A DNA stretch of 39,212 nt from Gudongella sp964575895 (GTDB taxonomy: Bacteria > Bacillota > Clostridia > Tissierellales > Tissierellaceae), in contig CAZNTE010000023.1 of assembly GCA_964575895.1 (NCBI GenBank), forward strand, positions 1-39,212, read 5' to 3'. Made by a program: the position numbers and the translations under genes. The notes under the pieces are model-generated. The model made no database searches and was not told where the DNA came from. It saw only the letters and a program-made list of their open reading frames with translations. How positions within the stretch are numbered: the first letter of the stretch is position 1; the number at the start of each line of letters is the position of its first letter. Shown here piece after piece: positions 34,559-39,212 of the stretch.

Positions 34559-35014
34559 TTATTTATTGATTTGCTTTTCATATAAGATTACATAGTCTTT
34601 TAGGCTCATTTTAGAAAAAAGCTCTTCCAAAAGTGAATATGGAATTTTTGTCATATTCTTAAATCTTATACAACTCTTCCCCATGTCGAGTTTTGTAGAA
34701 ACATGCTTAGGGTACTCCTCAATAAACCAATTTAACAAATTAGTATCCATATACATACCCATATGATAAATTGCTACATGATTTTTCTGAGATGCAAAAC
34801 TTAGAAAAGGTAATGGTTCTCCTGGCTTTGGCAAGTATCCATCAGGATATATTTCCTTCGGAACAACATATCCAATCATATCATAGGATATAGTTTTTTG
34901 AAAATCTTCATCCAAGGAAGCATCAGCAATTTCTATAAGTTTGGTTATAACTTTAGCTCTATCGTCAGGTAACTTTTTAATATACTCATCAACTGAATTT
35001 ACATCGTATCTCAT
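34559..35014 (-). CDS. DUF1801 (YdhG-like) protein
   Basis: This 151-residue protein belongs to the DUF1801/YdhG family (SVDEYIKKLPDDRAKVITKL at the start; YDMIGYVVPK, PFLSFASQKNHVAIYHMG in the middle). Bacillus members are called frataxin-like iron chaperones, so a role in iron handling is possible but not shown here. I place the start at ATG 35014, 8 bases after GAGGAG; an upstream in-frame codon at 35044 lies inside the VOC gene. Gap to the VOC gene is 5 bases, so they are one unit. Confidence 0.8.
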   Translation of the reverse strand: MRYDVNSVDEYIKKLPDDRAKVITKLIEIADASLDEDFQKTISYDMIGYVVPKEIYPDGYLPKPGEPLPFLSFASQKNHVAIYHMGMYMDTNLLNWFIEEYPKHVSTKLDMGKSCIRFKNMTKIPYSLLEELFSKMSLKDYVILYEKQINK

Positions 35015-35019
35015 AGTCT

Positions 35020-35424
35020 CTACTCCTCGTGGCTGAATTGCCATATTAAACCAAATTTATCCACCAGGGATCCATATAATTTGCTCCAAAATGTTTCTTG
35101 TAACTCCATATCAATTTTCCCTCCTTCTTTGAGCCTATCATATAGGTATCTGATCTCATCCATGTCTTTACTGACAATAGTTAGACTTGTATTATTACCC
35201 AGAATAAACTCCATGTCAGGTGAAAAATCGGAAAACATTATTGTAAGTCCCTGAATATTAAGATAGGTATGCATGACAAGATCTTTGACTTCTTCCCCTA
35301 ATTCACCATTGTGACTTTCTCCATAGGTCATTATAATTGGTTTCTCCGTTTTGAAAATATCAGAATAAAAATTAACTGCCTCTCTGCAATTTCCATTAAA
35401 ATTAATATAAGGGTTCAATGACAT
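35020..35424 (-). CDS. VOC-superfamily (PhnB/3-demethylubiquinone-like glyoxalase) protein
   Basis: This 134-residue protein has the YxxFNGNCxEAxxFY start (PYINFNGNCREAVNFYSDIF) of PhnB-type VOC proteins. The C-terminus ends FGLIWQFS, also typical. Such proteins form dimers with a metal site, but the function here is unknown. I choose ATG 35424 with AAAGGAG 8 bases upstream; a GTG at 35433 overlaps the site. The ribosome site lies in a small hairpin (35431-35445). It is cotranscribed with the DUF1801 gene. Confidence 0.82.
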   Translation of the reverse strand: MSLNPYINFNGNCREAVNFYSDIFKTEKPIIMTYGESHNGELGEEVKDLVMHTYLNIQGLTIMFSDFSPDMEFILGNNTSLTIVSKDMDEIRYLYDRLKEGGKIDMELQETFWSKLYGSLVDKFGLIWQFSHEE

Positions 35425-35430
35425 ATGATT

Positions 35431-35445
35431 CACTCCTTTGGAGTG
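35431..35445 (-). promoter_or_regulatory. hairpin holding the VOC ribosome site
   Basis: CACTCC pairs with GGAGTG around the AAA loop, so the GGAG of the ribosome site is in the stem on the minus strand. A possible translation brake. On the plus strand it is followed by a T run. Confidence 0.45.
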
Positions 35446-35553
35446 TTTTTACCCTAAAAATCATTTAATTCCACTTGTCAAAAAATAAATTAAACCAAAT
35501 TGTAATCTTTGTATTTCACTTATTGGGTAACTATTTATTAAGAGGTGAGTTAA

Positions 35554-36789
35554 ATGATAAAAAACAAAATGCTAATATTTCTATTAATTTTTGTCTTTAT
35601 TCTTGGCAGCTTTAGCGCTGTATTGGGTCAAGAATTAGCAGAAACTATAAAAGTCATAAGAAACTATGTAACAATTTTAGTTAATGGTGAGGAAGTTGAG
35701 GTTGATAACTTTTTACACAATGGCACTACCTATGTACCCTTAAGAGCTATTTCTGAAATACTTGATAAAGAAGTAGGTTGGAATCAATACTCTAAAGATG
35801 TTACTATTACTGACCCTTATTATGACTTGGATAATTTATCAGATTTATTGCCAAGTACTAAAGACTACACTTGGAACTATTTTGGATTTGCAGAATATGG
35901 CCATACTATGATATTAAACAGTATTGTTGATACAAGTGAAATGAGAACATACACCATATCAGGTGAAGTTATGGATATGTCAGATGGTGAAAGTAACCTA
36001 GATTACTCCATAGATCTTGAGTATGTGATTGAGGGGAATAATTTGATTCAAAAAGTTGACTCACAAATTATGTTAGACTCAGATGTCCCTGAGATAATTT
36101 TAATCAAATCTCCTTTGATTGCAGGAACCTATTGGAATCAAACAGTTGAAACGCAAAATGGTGAAACAATTATCCTAAACTCTATGATAAGTTCAGTATC
36201 AATTAAAGAAAATAACATCAAGGAATATACTGTAATTTATGAAGATCCTAGTAGTCCTTACTATGAAAAAAGGATAATAAGAGAGGGTGTTGGAGTTATA
36301 TCCTTCGAAAAATTAATTACATTAAATGGTGACTCTTTCCCCATAGGTTACCAGCTATATAATCCTGAAGATGTAGATGAGGCCACAATTAGCCTATACT
36401 TTTCTGATAGTAATGCAGAAAAGGTTGTAAAAGAGACAAGGACTATCGATGTTTATAACAAAGAATATGCCTACTACACCCTTTTAGAACTTATTAAAGG
36501 TCCTTTTACGAGTAATCTATATAAAACTATCCCAGAAGAAACAAAAGTTCTAAATCTAATTCTTGAGGATGGTATATTGACCATAGACTTTTCCAAGGAA
36601 TTTCTTGAGAATCATTGGGGTGGAGCTGCAGGAGAAAGTATGACACTTAACTCTCTAGCTGCCACTATGACACAGTTTGATACTGTTAAAGGAATAAAAA
36701 TCCTTGTTGAAGGCCAAGGGGATATAATTATTGAGCATATATTACTTGATGGTATAATTTACCCAGACCCTACAATGATTCAAAATTAA
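35554..36789 (+). CDS. secreted protein with copper-amine-oxidase-like and GerMN domains
   Basis: This 411-residue exported protein has a signal peptide (about 1-25, ending VLGQ). It is followed by a copper-amine-oxidase N-terminal-like domain (about 32-86, VNGEEVEVDN, TYVPLRAISEIL), a beta-rich middle region and a GerMN domain (about 285-400, LYFSDSNAEKVV, LIKGPFTSN). GerMN occurs in sporulation/germination protein GerM, so this supports a spore former. Start is ATG behind GAGGTGAG. It may act at the cell or spore envelope. The next small gene starts 9 bases later. Confidence 0.8.
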   Translation: MIKNKMLIFLLIFVFILGSFSAVLGQELAETIKVIRNYVTILVNGEEVEVDNFLHNGTTYVPLRAISEILDKEVGWNQYSKDVTITDPYYDLDNLSDLLPSTKDYTWNYFGFAEYGHTMILNSIVDTSEMRTYTISGEVMDMSDGESNLDYSIDLEYVIEGNNLIQKVDSQIMLDSDVPEIILIKSPLIAGTYWNQTVETQNGETIILNSMISSVSIKENNIKEYTVIYEDPSSPYYEKRIIREGVGVISFEKLITLNGDSFPIGYQLYNPEDVDEATISLYFSDSNAEKVVKETRTIDVYNKEYAYYTLLELIKGPFTSNLYKTIPEETKVLNLILEDGILTIDFSKEFLENHWGGAAGESMTLNSLAATMTQFDTVKGIKILVEGQGDIIIEHILLDGIIYPDPTMIQN

Positions 36790-36798
36790 AGTAATAAT

Positions 36799-37164
36799 AT
36801 GAGAAAAATAATACTTTCAAGCTCACTTATTCTTATCATCATAGTTGTTTTTTCCTTGACTTATTTTGGCAGTGCACTACTTCAAGAAGAAAATACTATG
36901 CAAATACTATTTTCTATAAGCAAACTTCATCTAACTAGTACAGATGCTGTATTAGTTGAGGGTCAAGATACAAATCATACTTTTGTATCTAAAACTAAGG
37001 ATGATATAGAAAAAATTATTGTTGAGAAGCTTAGTGAGGATAAGTGGTCATACAAGGAACAGATGGGTTCAGCTTATATATTCACTAAAGGTGATGATAC
37101 TAAAACCATAAGTACAAGATTATTCACAAAACATTATTTTTTATGGGAAATACCCACTCAATAG
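36799..37164 (+). CDS. small membrane-anchored protein of unknown function
   Basis: I do not recognise a family. The 121 residues have one N-terminal hydrophobic helix (about 4-26) as signal anchor and a polar remainder rich in Lys, Thr and Asp. The start codon has only a weak ribosome site (TAAAG), and it lies 9 bases after the GerMN gene, so translation may depend on coupling. It ends just before a hairpin. Confidence 0.6.
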   Translation: MRKIILSSSLILIIIVVFSLTYFGSALLQEENTMQILFSISKLHLTSTDAVLVEGQDTNHTFVSKTKDDIEKIIVEKLSEDKWSYKEQMGSAYIFTKGDDTKTISTRLFTKHYFLWEIPTQ

Positions 37165-37173
37165 TAAAATTTG

Positions 37174-37199
37174 AGGACATATCACTTAAGATATGTCCT
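37174..37199. terminator. bidirectional hairpin between convergent genes
   Basis: AGGACATATC (37174-37183) pairs with GATATGTCCT (37190-37199). T richness follows on the plus side; the minus side has TTTT a little further on. Confidence 0.65.
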
Positions 37200-37227
37200 T
37201 ATTCTCTACTTTTAATTATTTAATAGG

Positions 37228-38073
37228 TTAGATCTCGTTATTGAATGTATCCCAATTGCTTAAATCCCCCGTTTCAAAACCTAGATAAAACCAGTAACTC
37301 CTCTGCTCAGAAGTTCCATGGGTAAAACTATCTGGTACCACATATCCTCTAGCTGCTTTTTGGATAGCATCATCTCCCACAGCTTCAGCTGCTCTAATTG
37401 CCTCTTGAATATCTCCAGCTTCTAAATATCCCATATCTTCAACCCAATTAGCCCAAACTCCAGATAGGTAGTCTGCTTGTAGCTCAAATCTAACAGAAAA
37501 CTGATTATATTCTTCTTGAGACACCCTACTTCTAATATCTTGCATTTGTTCAGTTATTCCAAGAAGTGTTTGTACATGATGACCAACTTCATGACTTACA
37601 ACATATGCTATGGCAAAATCACCAGCTGCCTTGTACTTGGTTCTTAGTTCTTCAAAGAAATCCAAGTCTATATATACTGTTTGATCTCCAGGACAATAAA
37701 ATGGTCCTACGGCAGATGATGTACTGCCACATGCAGAGCTTACATAATCATGATACAAAACTAATTTAGGTTCTTGATATTCTCTATCTAGATCGTCAAA
37801 TATTTCCCCCCAAACATACTCAGTATCAGCAAGTATTACACTAATAAATTCTGCCATCTCTTTATCTTCTTCTGTTTCTACATATGTGCTGTTACCACCA
37901 GATTGGTTTAAGTACCCTAAATTCTGAAGAACTGCTTCTGGTCCACCAAATATTAGACTAATTAATAGTATAATTATCGCTCCAGCACCACCAATAGATG
38001 CTCCTCTTCTTCCGCTACTGGATGCTCTTCTATCATCAACATTGCTGCTTTTTTTTCTACCTTGCCACTTCAC
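37228..38073 (-). CDS. YpfJ-type neutral zinc metallopeptidase
   Basis: This 281-residue zincin-like protein of the putative neutral zinc metallopeptidase (YpfJ) family has a lysine- and serine-rich cytoplasmic N-terminus, one membrane helix (about 30-43) and a C-terminal peptidase domain outside. The zinc site is HEVGHH at 161-166. Family motifs are SACGSTSSAVGPFYCPGDQT, whose two cysteines may form a disulfide, and ELQADYLSGVWANW with the third zinc ligand region. Start is GTG at 38073 behind AAAGGGGGG. Substrate unknown. Confidence 0.88.
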   Translation of the reverse strand: MKWQGRKKSSNVDDRRASSSGRRGASIGGAGAIIILLISLIFGGPEAVLQNLGYLNQSGGNSTYVETEEDKEMAEFISVILADTEYVWGEIFDDLDREYQEPKLVLYHDYVSSACGSTSSAVGPFYCPGDQTVYIDLDFFEELRTKYKAAGDFAIAYVVSHEVGHHVQTLLGITEQMQDIRSRVSQEEYNQFSVRFELQADYLSGVWANWVEDMGYLEAGDIQEAIRAAEAVGDDAIQKAARGYVVPDSFTHGTSEQRSYWFYLGFETGDLSNWDTFNNEI

Positions 38074-38393
38074 AACTATCCCCCCTTTGTGATTCTATAT
38101 CTCAAATATACCCACTTTTTTATCAAAATCTCTTGTTAAGAATACTCATATATATTCTAATAATCGGGGTATGCTCAATCGGGCTAATTTAGAGATTATT
38201 TATCCTGTTTCATTCAAAATAGCCATTTCCTTCGCAGAGAATTTATGCTTTTTTGAAGAGTCTATATTTACACATTTTAAAGGACAAAAAAAAGAAGCCT
38301 TTGACAAAGCTTCGATTTTTATAGATTTTTAATTTTAAGGCACAGTACATAAATTATGCGACTTATTTAAATTTAATCTCTTATTAACTTACA
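38074..38393. other. 320-base gap without a gene
   Basis: The metallopeptidase promoter should lie at its left; I see only TTGATA near 38120 and no good -10. At the right is the terminator of the next gene. Neither strand carries an open frame with a ribosome site. Nothing else is recognisable. Confidence 0.5.
38286..38313 (-). terminator. terminator of the last membrane protein gene
   Basis: GAAGC (38294-38298) pairs with GCTTC (38309-38313), with further TTTG/CAAA pairing inside. On the minus strand eight Ts follow. Confidence 0.75.
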
Positions 38394-38894
38394 TTAATTA
38401 GTGTTTAATGACTTTCGACATAGTGTTGAAATAAAACCTAGACTAAATATTATAAACATTAAGACATAAGAAATTAGAATAATTGAATTGCCACTATTGT
38501 TTGCAAATATTGATGAGATAAATACCCCCAAATTCATAAATGCCATTGGATATGCTTCAGATAGACCTACTATAAAGGAACTCTTACTGGCATTATCTAA
38601 CAAGCTAGATTGCCAAAAGTATAGACTGATTGAAATACCCCATACAATATTTCCCAATATAAAGCTTCTTATAGAAGACATATTTAACCTGCTAAATACT
38701 CTTCCCACATAAAACCAATAAACTATACCACTACCATATATCCAAATTGACAACATAATACTACCTAAACTCAAATATAACTGATTATCTTCAATGGTAC
38801 CACTTGTCAATAATTTTTCAATAATAAACCCTATTACTAACGGTAATAATACTAATACAATCAACTTGGATAGACTGTTCTTTTTTAAGTACAT
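38394..38894 (-). CDS. four- or five-helix membrane protein, unknown
   Basis: Not recognised. This 166-residue protein is largely hydrophobic, with helices at about 8-28, 40-62, 72-95, 104-128 and 136-158, and a basic N-terminus. Start is ATG behind a strong AAGGAGGT site. Two direct repeats ACTATAATAGA just upstream contain possible -10 boxes. It is transcribed alone and ends at a terminator. Confidence 0.65.
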   Translation of the reverse strand: MYLKKNSLSKLIVLVLLPLVIGFIIEKLLTSGTIEDNQLYLSLGSIMLSIWIYGSGIVYWFYVGRVFSRLNMSSIRSFILGNIVWGISISLYFWQSSLLDNASKSSFIVGLSEAYPMAFMNLGVFISSIFANNSGNSIILISYVLMFIIFSLGFISTLCRKSLNTN

Positions 38895-39052
38895 TCCGTA
38901 CCTCCTTGAATATCTATTATAGTAGCTAGCGGCTTCTTCTATTATAGTATATCACAAAAATGGATATATTGTTCCAACTAGCTCTAACTATTTGTTTAAT
39001 TAGGTTTTTTTGATGATTTTTCTGTGAAGCAAAGGCAAAAAAGAATAAAAAA

Positions 39053-39088
39053 AGCATATAAAGTGAGTTACTAACCACAATATATGCT
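39053..39088 (-). terminator. terminator-like hairpin near right edge
   Basis: AGCATATA (39053-39060) pairs with TATATGCT (39081-39088) around a 20-base loop. On the minus strand Ts follow the stem. It would end a transcript arriving from beyond the window. Confidence 0.45.
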
Positions 39089-39122
39089 AGTTGAAATGAT
39101 TAATTATACAATATCTTGTATG

Positions 39123-39152
39123 CTAACAGTCGTACCCCTCTAAACGGAACAT
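39123..39152 (-). CDS. 9-codon mini ORF
   Basis: GGAAGGAG precedes ATG by 9 bases and the frame reads MFRLEGYDC, then stop. The ribosome site is in the right arm of a small hairpin (39162-39183). It may be a leader peptide or chance. Confidence 0.25.
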   Translation of the reverse strand: MFRLEGYDC

Positions 39153-39212
39153 ATAATAATACTCCTTCCTCTGTAGGTAGGAGATGAATTACTAAATATC
39201 TCTACAAAACAC

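Larger units (their letters stand above)
38895..39212. other. 318-base edge region with hairpins
   Basis: No gene of normal size. It holds the promoter of the last membrane protein (repeated TATAAT near 38918 and 38939), three inverted repeats (39053-39088, 39106-39121, 39162-39183) and a 9-codon mini frame with a ribosome site. It could be the end of a structured RNA or of a mobile element beyond the window. Confidence 0.4.

Noticed and set aside
1..39212. CRISPR arrays, tRNA, rRNA, prophage or transposase genes
   Set aside because: I looked for repeat-spacer patterns, CCA-ended cloverleaf genes and transposase motifs and saw none.

Overview
The window is AT-rich, densely coded DNA with strong Shine-Dalgarno sites (AGGAGG type), several GTG and TTG starts, and short operons closed by Rho-independent hairpins. 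Together with an S-layer-homology protein, a GerMN-domain (sporulation/germination) protein, a large opp peptide-uptake operon, alanine dehydrogenase and DUF1538 transporters, this points to a low-GC, spore-forming, probably anaerobic Firmicute of the Clostridia/Tissierellia kind. The species assignment is inference. There is no rRNA, tRNA, CRISPR array, prophage or intact insertion sequence.

Left part (1-9.6 kb): pyrG (CTP synthase) followed by a duplicated hexapeptide-repeat (gamma-carbonic-anhydrase-like) protein; a divergent secreted SLH protein; a three-gene minus-strand operon of a Lon-type protease, an Ldh/Mdh type-2 dehydrogenase and a MalY/PatB-type C-S lyase; then an MFS transporter with a 31-residue membrane peptide directly behind it.

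Middle (9.6-25.2 kb): oppBCDF-oppA on the minus strand, divergent from ald, so peptide import sits beside alanine catabolism. Next are a small membrane-anchored protein, a YtcJ-like amidohydrolase, an ACR3-like permease behind a consensus promoter overlapped by a CsoR-family-type operator, a LysR / C39-like / small membrane protein operon, and, divergent from it, yeiH-psuK-psuG (pseudouridine breakdown).

Right part (25.2-39.2 kb): a DUF1538 membrane protein translationally coupled to a tandem PII-like protein. Divergent from these is a complete pyruvate dehydrogenase-type operon (E1 alpha, E1 beta, E2, E3) with a perfect 7-1-7 Fur box over its predicted transcription start. Then come rsgA behind a leader with a terminator and a short peptide ORF, rarD, DUF1801 and VOC proteins, a GerMN protein, a YpfJ-type zinc metallopeptidase and a membrane protein. 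A cluster of hairpins lies at the right edge.

The strongest leads are the Fur-box-controlled dehydrogenase operon (a possible iron-sparing replacement for Fe-S pyruvate:ferredoxin oxidoreductase), the CsoR-type operator on an ACR3-like permease that lacks the usual cysteine, the complementary split of metal-ligand histidines between the halves of the hexapeptide protein, and the attenuator-like rsgA leader.
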